Source: Pollutiaquabacter sp046052345 (GTDB lineage Bacteria; Bacteroidota; Bacteroidia; AKYH767-A; 2013-40CM-41-45). Taken from it: a stretch of 64,000 nt of DNA. Made by a program: the position numbers and the translations under genes. Shown piece by piece: positions 24,651 to 32,867 of the stretch. The notes beneath the pieces are model-generated. The model was not told the DNA's origin, searched no databases, and was given only the letters and a program-made list of their open reading frames with translations. Location: the NCBI GenBank assembly GCA_046052345.1, contig JBJOMN010000051.1, forward strand, positions 9,685 through 73,684, read 5' to 3'. Position 1 is the stretch's first letter; every line of letters begins with the position of its first letter.

Positions 24651-25730
24651 ATGACGAAACGATACTCCTCCACTTTCTCACTCGTCCTCCTCAAGGCGAC
24701 ATTACTGCTCGCCTTGCTGCTTAACGTCCGCCACGCCGTCGGACAGGACCAGCACTTCACCCAATACTACAACGCTCCGCAGACTTACAACCCGGCCCTT
24801 ACCGGTGTATTCGACGGTGTCTTCAGGGCGACAAACAACTACCGCAGCCAGTGGGCTTCATCCGGCGACGGATACAAGACCATGCAAGTATCCCTCGATG
24901 CCCCGTTGGGAAAAGCCTCGCTTGATAACCGTTACTTCGGAGCGGGACTGCTCATCTCCCAGGACAAAGCCGGTCTCGCCGGATTCAAACGCACCCAGAT
25001 CGAAGGTTCATTGTCATACTCCGTGTCACTGAACCATGAAGCTTCCCATTGGATTTCCATCGGCTTCCAGGGCGGGCTCGACAACCAGGTGGTGGATCCG
25101 TCGGCGGCCACATGGGATTCACAGTGGAACGGTGACAGCTACGACCCCTCCCTGTCCTCCAACGAGCTCATCCAATATCCGAATCTGACCTACTTCAACC
25201 TGAATGCCGGGGCGAACTACATGTATTGCCCGGACGGTTATAATTTCGCATCGGCCGGAGTAAGCCTTTCTCACATCGGTTCACCCAACGTAAGCTTCTA
25301 CCCGATCGAGGCAAAGGAAGACCCCTACCGTCAGCGGGTGACCATCCACGGAAACGGGGAGATCGAACTGGGTGATTTCCACGAATCCTTCATCAACCCG
25401 CGCATATTCATGCAATTCCAGGCGAAGCACCATGAATTGGTCGTCGGAGGTTATTACAAACAGCTCATCCGCATCAAATCGCTGTACACCGGTTACATGA
25501 AGCAGTCGTTCGTCAACCTCGGAGCCTTCTACCGTCTGAACGAGTCGTTCATTCTTGCGACCCGGTTCGATTATCATAATTTCAATCTCGGCCTGTCGTA
25601 CGACCTAGGCATCGGAAAGCTGGGACAGATGATAAGTGCCAACAGCTGGGAAGTAAGTGTCGGCTTCGTCGCTCCCGTTCCTCACGGCAGTCGTGCGCGG
25701 AACTTCAACCGCATGCCGCGCTACCTGTGA
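24651..25730 (+). CDS. Type IX secretion system membrane protein, PorP/SprF family
   Basis: The 359-residue outer-membrane beta-barrel has a signal peptide (about 1-28, LLALLLNVRHAVGQ). The family opening DQHFTQYYNAPQTYNPALTG follows, then NNYRSQW and repeated aromatic-glycine strands, ending RNFNRMPRYL. SprF-family proteins assist T9SS export and surface fixation of type B cargo, and each is commonly encoded right after its cargo. The upstream PKD/CHU_C gene at 3 nt fits this. It converges with murF-alr with only 6 nt between stops and no visible terminator. Confidence 0.93.
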   Translation: MTKRYSSTFSLVLLKATLLLALLLNVRHAVGQDQHFTQYYNAPQTYNPALTGVFDGVFRATNNYRSQWASSGDGYKTMQVSLDAPLGKASLDNRYFGAGLLISQDKAGLAGFKRTQIEGSLSYSVSLNHEASHWISIGFQGGLDNQVVDPSAATWDSQWNGDSYDPSLSSNELIQYPNLTYFNLNAGANYMYCPDGYNFASAGVSLSHIGSPNVSFYPIEAKEDPYRQRVTIHGNGEIELGDFHESFINPRIFMQFQAKHHELVVGGYYKQLIRIKSLYTGYMKQSFVNLGAFYRLNESFILATRFDYHNFNLGLSYDLGIGKLGQMISANSWEVSVGFVAPVPHGSRARNFNRMPRYL

Positions 25731-25736
25731 ACGGGG

Positions 25737-28220
25737 CTACTCCTGGAAGTATACGCGCTTGACCCTTTGCGAGATACCGGTCAGAATCTCGTAAGGAATT
25801 GTTTCCAGCTGCCGTGCCATCTCCGAGACCGGCAGCTCGGGACCGAAAACGATGACCTCGTCCCCCTCTTTGGCTGAAATATCGGTAATGTCCAGCATGC
25901 ACATGTCCATGCAAATATTACCGATCACCGGGACGGTTTTCCCGTTTACAAGCATCTTGCCTACACCGTTTCCGAGCCTTCGGTTGAGTCCGTCCGCATA
26001 GCCGATGGCGACGGTGGCCACCTGTGTGTCCCTTTTGAGAATTCCTTTGCGGCTGTATCCTACCGTTTCACCGGCAGGGACATACTTTATCTGTGAAATG
26101 GTAGTCTTCAGCGTCGCGACATGCTGCAGCTGTTGCTGTTCGTGGGTCGTTCCGGCAAAACCGTAAAGTCCTATCCCTAATCGTACCATGTCGAACTGGG
26201 CCTCGTTGAAACGGAATATTCCGGAGGAGTTGAGTGCATGCCGCAGAATCGGATATTCAAACGCCTCACGGATCCGTCCGCTCATCTTCTCGAACCTGTC
26301 CAACTGCTCCCGTGTAAAGGAATCGTGCTCGGGCTCGTCCGTAGCCACAAGGTGAGTGAAAACCGATTGCACCTTCAGCTGACGGCTGTTCTTCAGCCGC
26401 ACGACCAGCTCCGGAATATCCCCTTCCTCAAAACCCAGACGATGCATTCCGGTGTCCAGCTTGACATGGATATGGAAGGGGTCGCCGTTATGGTTCTTGA
26501 GCGACTCGTTGAGCCGGGAAAGCAGACGAAAGTTGTATATCTCCGGTTCCAGACGGTAACGGAGCATGGCTTCGAAACTCTGGGGTTCAGGATTCATGAC
26601 CATGATCGGCAAGGTGACGCCTGACTTCCGCAGCTCGACGCCTTCGTCGGAATACGCAACTGCGAGGTAATCCGCATGATGGAACTGGAGCACATTGGCG
26701 ATCTCGTGGCTTCCGCTGCCGTAGGAAGTGGCTTTTACCATCGCCATGATCTTCGTCTGCGGACGAAGTCGGGAACGGAAGTAATTGAGATTATGGACCA
26801 ACGCATTCATGTTGATCTCCATCACCGTCTCGTGGGCTTTCTGCTGCAGCAGCTTTCCGATACGTTCGAATCCATAAGGACGCGCCCCTTTCAACAGGAT
26901 GGCTTCCTCGCGGAATATCAGCGACGGAAAAGCCCTTAGGAAATCCTCGGTGGACTCATAGAATTCCGCAGGTATGCGGAAGAGGTGCTTCTGCTGTGAA
27001 AGGGAGGTGCCGATGGCGAAAAGACGGGTAACCTTCTTGGCAGACAACAACTCCGAGACTTCGCGGTAAAGCGACTCCTCGTTCTTTCCGCTTTGAAGGA
27101 TATCCGACAGGATCAGTGTCCGGCGCTCATGCTGTTTCTGCTGGTGAAGAAAATCCAGTGCGATGGTCAAAGAGCCGAGGTCGGAATTATAGCTGTCATT
27201 GATCACACTGCAGTTATTCACCCCGGTCTTCATCTCCAGCCGCATGGCGACCGGACTTAAGAAAGGCATGCGTGAAGCGATGACTTCGGCATCGATACCC
27301 AGGAAGAGCAGCATCGCCCAGCAGTGGATGGCGTTTTCAATTGCCGCATTGTCCGTGAAAGGAATACGGATGCTGATGAAGCGGTTCTGATAGACCGCCT
27401 GGATCTCACACTCATCGGTGCCGCGCGAAATACGGCCGATCTGCAGATCGGCCTTGGTCTTGCGCGACCAGGTGAAATGTCGGATTCTGCCATGGCTGAA
27501 ATCGCCGGCCTTGACCGCCTCCAGGATCTCCGGATAGTCCTTGCAGTAGACCAACGTCTCGACATGACTGAAGAGCAGGAGCTTTTCCCGTACCTTCCGG
27601 TCGCGGGAGTCGAAACTCGCATCGTGAGCCGAACCGATGTTCGTGAACAGTCCGATGGTAGGACGTATCACTTCTTCCAGTCGCGCCATCTCATCCGGCT
27701 TGGAAATACCGGCCTCGAAGATGCCCAGCTGGTGGTCGTCGTTCATCTTCCAAACCGACAGCGGCACTCCGACCTGGGAATTATAACTTTTGGGGCTGCG
27801 GACGATATTGTGGTCTGCACGCAACAGCTGAAAAAGCCACTCCTTGACGATGGTCTTTCCGTTGCTGCCGGTTATACCGACCACAGGGTAAGAGAAACGT
27901 CTGCGATGATGGGCCGCCAATTGCTGCAGGGCCGTCAAAGCGTCTTCGACGAGAACAAAGTTGGCCGCCAACGGGTCGTACTCGGGCAGGTAGGTGCTGA
28001 CTACGAAATTTCGTACGCCCTGGGCATACAAATCGGAAACGAAACGATGTCCGTCGTGACGCTCTCCTTTCAATGCGAAGAACAGCGAAACTTCGGGATG
28101 TGTCAGCTTTCTGCTGTCGGTGAGAAGCTCCTCGAAAGTAACATGGGCGGCATCCTTGACGACCAGTTCGCCGCCGGACACTTCGGCAAGAGTTTGGACG
28201 GTATATCGATGATCGACCAT
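25737..28220 (-). CDS. Bifunctional UDP-MurNAc-tripeptide:D-Ala-D-Ala ligase / alanine racemase
   Basis: This 827-residue fusion makes D-Ala and adds D-Ala-D-Ala to the peptidoglycan precursor in the cytoplasm. Residues 1-455 are MurF: the ATP loop GITGSNGKT (115-123), NSQVGVPLSV (147-156) and NDSYNS (341-346). Residues 465-827 are a PLP-dependent alanine racemase with the cofactor lysine K496 in AMVKATSYGSG. The catalytic tyrosine region VGYSRKG and the C-terminal VIGNICMDMCMLDIT follow. The MurF-Alr fusion is a known Bacteroidota trait. The tdk gene lies 5 nt upstream, so the pair is cotranscribed. Both active sites look intact. Confidence 0.96.
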   Translation of the reverse strand: MVDHRYTVQTLAEVSGGELVVKDAAHVTFEELLTDSRKLTHPEVSLFFALKGERHDGHRFVSDLYAQGVRNFVVSTYLPEYDPLAANFVLVEDALTALQQLAAHHRRRFSYPVVGITGSNGKTIVKEWLFQLLRADHNIVRSPKSYNSQVGVPLSVWKMNDDHQLGIFEAGISKPDEMARLEEVIRPTIGLFTNIGSAHDASFDSRDRKVREKLLLFSHVETLVYCKDYPEILEAVKAGDFSHGRIRHFTWSRKTKADLQIGRISRGTDECEIQAVYQNRFISIRIPFTDNAAIENAIHCWAMLLFLGIDAEVIASRMPFLSPVAMRLEMKTGVNNCSVINDSYNSDLGSLTIALDFLHQQKQHERRTLILSDILQSGKNEESLYREVSELLSAKKVTRLFAIGTSLSQQKHLFRIPAEFYESTEDFLRAFPSLIFREEAILLKGARPYGFERIGKLLQQKAHETVMEINMNALVHNLNYFRSRLRPQTKIMAMVKATSYGSGSHEIANVLQFHHADYLAVAYSDEGVELRKSGVTLPIMVMNPEPQSFEAMLRYRLEPEIYNFRLLSRLNESLKNHNGDPFHIHVKLDTGMHRLGFEEGDIPELVVRLKNSRQLKVQSVFTHLVATDEPEHDSFTREQLDRFEKMSGRIREAFEYPILRHALNSSGIFRFNEAQFDMVRLGIGLYGFAGTTHEQQQLQHVATLKTTISQIKYVPAGETVGYSRKGILKRDTQVATVAIGYADGLNRRLGNGVGKMLVNGKTVPVIGNICMDMCMLDITDISAKEGDEVIVFGPELPVSEMARQLETIPYEILTGISQRVKRVYFQE

Positions 28221-28225
28221 TCGCG

Positions 28226-28810
28226 TCAGCCGATGACTCCGTTCTCCTGGTTATAGCACGGCCTGCACAGCGGCACATAGCTTTCCTGTTCACCCAGCAG
28301 GATCCGGGAGTCACTGGATACCGTTCGGTGTGAGAAGTTGGCCAGATTCCCGCACTTGATGCAGATGGCATGGACTTTTGTCACGTACTCGGCTACCGCC
28401 AGCATGCTGGGTATGGGGCCGAACGGCTTTCCCAGATAATCCATGTCCAGACCGGCGACGATGACCCGAAGGCCGCGGTCGGCCAGTTGGCGGCAAACTG
28501 CCGGCAATCCCTCATCAAAAAACTGTGCCTCGTCGATACCGACAACATCCACCTCAGAAACCATCAGCAGGATCTGCTCGGAGGAATCAACGGGTGTACT
28601 ATGGATGGAGTTGGAATCGTGTGAAACCACTTTCGTATCGTCGTAGCGGACATCGACTTTGGGTTTGAAAATCTCGACTTTTTGCCGGGCGATTTTCGCC
28701 CTTTTAAGGCGTCGGATCAGTTCCTCCGTCTTTCCGGAGAACATGCACCCGCAAATCACCTCGATATGACCCCGGCGAGGTTCGGTTTTCTTGAGATTTT
28801 CGACAAACAT
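28226..28810 (-). CDS. tdk: Thymidine kinase
   Basis: The 194-residue type II thymidine kinase phosphorylates thymidine in nucleotide salvage. The P-loop is GCMFSGKTEEL (21-31), the Walker B-like segment GIDEAQFF (about 93-100), and the zinc site comprises CIKC near 149-152 and CRPC near 182-185. Length and domain order are standard. It heads a two-gene unit with murF-alr. Upstream, 165 nt separate it from the divergent conserved unknown gene; this gap holds a short hairpin but no clear promoter. Confidence 0.96.
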   Translation of the reverse strand: MFVENLKKTEPRRGHIEVICGCMFSGKTEELIRRLKRAKIARQKVEIFKPKVDVRYDDTKVVSHDSNSIHSTPVDSSEQILLMVSEVDVVGIDEAQFFDEGLPAVCRQLADRGLRVIVAGLDMDYLGKPFGPIPSMLAVAEYVTKVHAICIKCGNLANFSHRTVSSDSRILLGEQESYVPLCRPCYNQENGVIG

Positions 28811-28860
28811 GGGGGATTGTAAAAGGAGGACTAAACTATGAGTTTTGAAGCAGATTTAAA

Positions 28861-28885
28861 AGGTAGGGCGGGCGCAACCCTGCCT
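28861..28885. other. Short hairpin in the tdk / unknown-gene divergent spacer
   Basis: AGGTAGGG (28861-28868) and CCCTGCCT (28878-28885) pair over 8 bp with one G-T wobble and a 9-nt loop. It is not followed by a T run on either strand, so it is not an intrinsic terminator. A role as operator or leader element is possible but unsupported. Confidence 0.25.
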
Positions 28886-28975
28886 TGAGGAAAACGTAGG
28901 AGTGTACAATCCTGGCGCGGGAATTACGTTACTTCCAAAGCGAGGACATCGAAAAACCCGCAAAGCGACTCTACT

Positions 28976-29710
28976 ATGAACCGTCAGACCCTCCATCAGC
29001 AACTGCATAACCGACTGGAAAACCTGGTCGAGCGCCACCTGGAAATGATGCAGCAAGACCAAAGCATTCCCCAACAGGAAATGAACGATCTGCTCCGAGA
29101 AATGCGCATCGCTTATGAATTAGGGCTTTCGCTCCACCACCATAACGCGCTCCGGTCCATCCAGGACCTTGAGTCGATGGTGGCTAACCGTTTCGTCGGC
29201 GCAGAATCGTTCGCCGAAGCGGATGCACCGAAGCCAGCACCGACAGAAAAGAATCCTGCCGCCTTGCAGCAGCTGGAGGAAATGTCCGCAGAGGCCTCAA
29301 AGCTCGCTGAAGAACACAGGCGTGCGGCTACGGTTTCAAATCCTGAGTTCAAGCAGCGTTTCGAGGCTCCTGCCACCGTCGCCGGCCGTTTCCGGGAAAA
29401 CAAGACCCTGGCGGAGACCATCGTCGGCAACAGCAGCTCGTCCCGCATAGCGGAGTCCATCGGTCACCAGCCGATCCGCGACCTCCGCACTGCCATCGGT
29501 ATCAACGAACGCTTTCTGTTCACGCAATTCCTCTTTGGAAACAATGCCGAGCAGTTCTCAAGGACACTGGACCACCTTAACAATCTTGGATCCTGGACGG
29601 ACGCAAAGAGCTATCTGGATGCGGAAGTGATTCCTGTCCATGGCTGGGACGTCTCTATGGGAACCGTCCGTCATTTCCTCGAACTGGTGGAGCGTCGATT
29701 CAGCGCCTGA
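28976..29710 (+). CDS. Conserved hypothetical protein, upstream of rsmI
   Basis: I do not recognise a named domain. The 244 residues fall into three parts. A helical N-terminus (1-75) is rich in Gln, Leu and charged residues (QQLHNRLENLVERHLEMMQQ). The middle (80-150) is a low-complexity Ala/Glu/Pro linker. The C-terminal domain (155-244) has DLRTAIGINERFLFTQFLFG, NLGSWTDAKSYL and a final hydrophobic helix. The GINERFLF-x(2)-LF pattern recurs in Bacteroidota proteins of unknown function. There is no signal peptide or TM segment, so it is probably cytoplasmic. rsmI starts 3 nt after its stop, suggesting coexpression with a ribosomal methyltransferase. Confidence 0.8.
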   Translation: MNRQTLHQQLHNRLENLVERHLEMMQQDQSIPQQEMNDLLREMRIAYELGLSLHHHNALRSIQDLESMVANRFVGAESFAEADAPKPAPTEKNPAALQQLEEMSAEASKLAEEHRRAATVSNPEFKQRFEAPATVAGRFRENKTLAETIVGNSSSSRIAESIGHQPIRDLRTAIGINERFLFTQFLFGNNAEQFSRTLDHLNNLGSWTDAKSYLDAEVIPVHGWDVSMGTVRHFLELVERRFSA

Positions 29711-29713
29711 GCC

Positions 29714-30427
29714 TTGTCAAAACTGACTCTCGTACCGACTCCGATCGGTAACCTGGAAGATATCACCCTGAGAGCGATCAGGACTCTCCAGGAGGCCGAT
29801 CTTATTCTTGCGGAGGACACACGCACCAGCGGTAATCTGCTGCGCCATTTGTCGATCCACAAACCGCTGCGTGCGTATCATGCGCACAACGAGCACAAGA
29901 TCGTTTCCGAACTCGTCGAGCGGATAGCCTCCGGCGAAAAGATCGCATTGCTTTCGGATGCCGGAACCCCGGGCATCTCCGATCCAGGTTTCCTGCTGGT
30001 ACGGGAGTGTGTCCGACAGGGAGTCGATGTCGAAACGCTGCCGGGACCCACTGCGCTCGTTCCTGCCCTTGTCGACTCAGGTCTGCCCTGCGACAGGTTC
30101 TGCTTCGAAGGATTCCTTCCGCAGAAGAAAGGCAGACAGACGAGAATCAGGAACCTGGCGGAAGAGGAAAGGACCATGGTCTTTTACGAATCCCCGTATC
30201 GGCTGCTACGTGCATTGGAAGAGTTCCGGGAAGTGTTCGGCGAAAACCGGCCGGCCTGTGTCTGTCGGGAGCTGAGCAAGCTGCACGAGGAGGTCCGCAG
30301 AGGCAGCCTGAAGGAGTTGGCGGAGTATTATGCAACGCATCCTCCGAAAGGCGAGATTGTAATCGTGGTTGGCGGAAAAGACCGAAAAGCCGCTGCGGAA
30401 GAGGATTCAACGGATCTTATCGACTAA
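29714..30427 (+). CDS. rsmI: 16S rRNA (cytidine(1402)-2'-O)-methyltransferase
   Basis: The 237-residue tetrapyrrole-methylase-fold enzyme 2'-O-methylates C1402 of 16S rRNA in the decoding centre. The start region LTLVPTPIGNLEDITLRAIR, then ILAEDTRTSGNLLRHL, LLSDAGTPGISDPG and FCFEGFLP are all RsmI signatures. The TTG start at 29714 (SKLTLVPTPIG) is the only one that yields the canonical N-terminus. It follows the unknown gene by 3 nt, and its stop overlaps the convergent hemW stop by 4 nt. Confident. Confidence 0.95.
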   Translation: MSKLTLVPTPIGNLEDITLRAIRTLQEADLILAEDTRTSGNLLRHLSIHKPLRAYHAHNEHKIVSELVERIASGEKIALLSDAGTPGISDPGFLLVRECVRQGVDVETLPGPTALVPALVDSGLPCDRFCFEGFLPQKKGRQTRIRNLAEEERTMVFYESPYRLLRALEEFREVFGENRPACVCRELSKLHEEVRRGSLKELAEYYATHPPKGEIVIVVGGKDRKAAAEEDSTDLID

Positions 30428-31548
30428 CGGAAGAGTTCCGCTGCGATATGGTCCGCGAATAGTTTGCCCGCATCCGTCAGCACTGTCCGTTCCGAAGTCT
30501 CCTGCATCCAACCCTTGGCAACGAACTGCTTGGCCGAGGAACGAAAATGCTTCAACGACTCTTCTCCGAAAAGCCGCAGCAGAAGTTCGTGGTTTATCCC
30601 AAGACTGGTCCTTAAACCCGTGAGGACATGTTCATTGTATCGCTGCTCGGGAGTAAGGATTTCTTCTTCGTAAGGACGGATTCCCTGCTTGATCTGTCGG
30701 ATGTACTCCGGATTGCTGCGTACGTTCCAGGACCGACGGATACCGTCGAATGAATGGGCGGAAGGACCGATACCTAGGTAAGGGACACCGCTCCAGTAAG
30801 CCGTATTATGACGTGAATGTCGTCCCGGCAGGGAGAAGTTGGAGATCTCGTATTGCTCGTAACCGTTCCGTCCGGACCATTCCAGCAGGCGGTTGAACTG
30901 CCGGGCAGCCTGCTCTTCCTCGGGAAACGGTGAAGTCCCGCTTCGGACGAATGCCGCCAACGCCGTTCGCGGTTCAACCGTCAGAGCATATGCTGAGAAA
31001 TGAGGCAGTTTGAGTTGCCCGAGCATTTCCAGGTTAGACTCCCAGGCAGCGTCGTCCATGGTCGGTGTTCCGTAGATGAGGTCGATGGTCAGATCCCGGA
31101 AACCGGCACTGCGCGCGCGTTCTACGGCAGCCAAGGCGTCTTCGGCGGAATGGCTCCTGTTCATGTATTGCAGATCCTCGTTGCGGAAACTCTGTATGCC
31201 GATGGAGAGGCGGTTGATGCCGGCTTCCTTCCAGGCGGCAAGTGATCGCTCATCAAGGTCGTCCGGGTTTGCTTCCAGGGTTATCTCCGCAGCGGGATCG
31301 ACCGGAAACTTATCATGCACAGCAACCAGCAGACGGGACAAGTCCGAAGGCGGAAGCATCGACGGAGTTCCGCCGCCGAAATAGATAGTGCCGACCGGTG
31401 TGGAAGAAGGAAGGTCCTCTCTGAATGCCAGCTCGGCGATCAATGCGTCAACCATCTCGCCAAGCGTACCTGCCGATGTAGAGAAGTGGAAGTCGCAGTA
31501 GTGACACGCCTTCCGGCAATAAGGAATATGGAAATAGATGCCGGCCAT
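30424..31548 (-). CDS. hemW: Radical SAM heme chaperone HemW
   Basis: The 374-residue radical-SAM protein is related to oxygen-independent coproporphyrinogen oxidase but acts as a heme-trafficking chaperone. The 4Fe-4S site is C11-x3-C15-x2-C18 (YCRKACHYCDF), followed by GGGTPSMLP (about 74-82), the ITLEANPDDL segment near 108 and RLSIGIQSF near 133. The HemN-specific N-terminal region is absent, favouring HemW over HemN. It lies 17 nt downstream of the histidine kinase on the same strand and overlaps rsmI by 4 nt tail to tail. Confidence 0.93.
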   Translation of the reverse strand: MAGIYFHIPYCRKACHYCDFHFSTSAGTLGEMVDALIAELAFREDLPSSTPVGTIYFGGGTPSMLPPSDLSRLLVAVHDKFPVDPAAEITLEANPDDLDERSLAAWKEAGINRLSIGIQSFRNEDLQYMNRSHSAEDALAAVERARSAGFRDLTIDLIYGTPTMDDAAWESNLEMLGQLKLPHFSAYALTVEPRTALAAFVRSGTSPFPEEEQAARQFNRLLEWSGRNGYEQYEISNFSLPGRHSRHNTAYWSGVPYLGIGPSAHSFDGIRRSWNVRSNPEYIRQIKQGIRPYEEEILTPEQRYNEHVLTGLRTSLGINHELLLRLFGEESLKHFRSSAKQFVAKGWMQETSERTVLTDAGKLFADHIAAELFR

Positions 31549-31565
31549 CGGGGAGGCTCATTGCC

Positions 31566-32696
31566 TCATTTCTTCAAGACGATACGGAACGTGGTTCCCT
31601 TTCCGATCTCAGAGCTTTTGACGAAAATCTGTCCGTCGTGGTACTCTTCGACAATACGTTTGCTCAGGGAAAGTCCGAGACCCCAGCCTCGGCTCTTCGT
31701 GGTATAACCCGGCTTGAAGATGGTCTTATAGGAATTCTTGGCGATACCCTTTCCGGTGTCCTGGATGTCGATGTAGACGAACTGCTGCTGGTCGGTGACG
31801 GTCACCTGGATGATTCCTGCGCCCTCCATCGCATCCAAAGCGTTCTTCAGAAGATTCTCGATCACCCATTCGAAGAGCGGAACGTTCATGGGAGCCTGGA
31901 TCAGGTGTGAGGGTCCGTTCAGCCGGAAGTCGACCTTGCCGGAGGACCGTGAGCGGATGTAGTCGACGGAGTGTCGCATGACGTCCATGACATCCTCCTT
32001 TTTCAGGGCCGGCGCGGAACCGATCTTGGAGAAACGGTCCGTAATGGTCTGCAGACGCTGAACATCCTTTTCTATGTCCCCAAGATATTCAGCGCCCGCA
32101 CCTTTGAGCTTAAGCAGCTCCAGCCACGCCATCATCGACGAAAGCGGCGTTCCTAACTGATGCGCGGTCTCCTTGGCCATTCCGACCCATACCTGGTTCT
32201 GTTCTGCTTTACGAGAAGAGCTGAAAGCGAGGTAGGAAACGATGAGGAAAAGTGCGATGACGGCCAGCTGGAAATATGGATAATAACGCAACCGGATCAG
32301 CAGGTCGCTGTCCTTGTAAAGGATGAACTGCCTCAGCGCAGGACCGATCCTGATTTCAATGGGATCGTGCTGCTTCAGCATCACAGCCACCTCTTCCTGC
32401 GCTTTCAATGAATCCACGTTCCGGAAGGTGATGACCTTGAACCGGTCGTCCGTAAGGATCACCGGTATGGTGGTATTGTTGGAGATGACCGTCGAGAGGA
32501 AATCGATGTCGGCGTTGACCTCGGTGATGTCTGCAAGCCTGCGCGTCGCCTCGGCCCAAAGTTGGATCTTCTTGTGTTCTTCTTCCGAGAGCCGCCTGAC
32601 CAGCTTATTAGTATACCACAAGGAGGCGGCTCCGATAAGCAGGGCGGCGAACAATAGAAGAAGCTTCCAGCGCTGTTTCTGGGTGTAGATGTTCAC
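31566..32696 (-). CDS. Membrane sensor histidine kinase (orphan)
   Basis: The 376-residue kinase has two TM helices (about 11-28 and 140-158) flanking a periplasmic sensor of about 110 residues. The phospho-acceptor is H179 in AKETAHQLGTPLSS. The ATPase domain has the N box ENLLKNALDAM, G1 DTGKGI and G2 GWGLGLSL. All catalytic motifs are intact. No response regulator is adjacent, so its partner is encoded elsewhere. hemW follows directly. A 9-bp hairpin lies just upstream in the presumed leader. The signal sensed cannot be inferred. Confidence 0.92.
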   Translation of the reverse strand: MNIYTQKQRWKLLLLFAALLIGAASLWYTNKLVRRLSEEEHKKIQLWAEATRRLADITEVNADIDFLSTVISNNTTIPVILTDDRFKVITFRNVDSLKAQEEVAVMLKQHDPIEIRIGPALRQFILYKDSDLLIRLRYYPYFQLAVIALFLIVSYLAFSSSRKAEQNQVWVGMAKETAHQLGTPLSSMMAWLELLKLKGAGAEYLGDIEKDVQRLQTITDRFSKIGSAPALKKEDVMDVMRHSVDYIRSRSSGKVDFRLNGPSHLIQAPMNVPLFEWVIENLLKNALDAMEGAGIIQVTVTDQQQFVYIDIQDTGKGIAKNSYKTIFKPGYTTKSRGWGLGLSLSKRIVEEYHDGQIFVKSSEIGKGTTFRIVLKK

Positions 32697-32712
32697 CTCA
32701 AATCAAGTTCTT

Positions 32713-32733
32713 TTCCCTTCGCAACGAAGGGAA
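32713..32733 (-). promoter_or_regulatory. 9-bp hairpin in the leader of the histidine kinase gene
   Basis: TTCCCTTCG (32713-32721) and CGAAGGGAA (32725-32733) pair perfectly with a 3-nt loop, ending 16 nt before the ATG at 32696. No T run follows on the minus strand, so it is not a typical terminator for the upstream AsmA-like gene. Confidence 0.4.
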
Positions 32734-32867
32734 GGGGTCCGACATTGTGGGTGCAAAGATGGAATTTTCAACAGTAAATACAGGCCTCATTCCCATCATC
32801 GGAAGGGATGACAAGTAACAAATAATTCATATTCTCCTGATAACGTGGTGATTAGGAAAATGAATCA

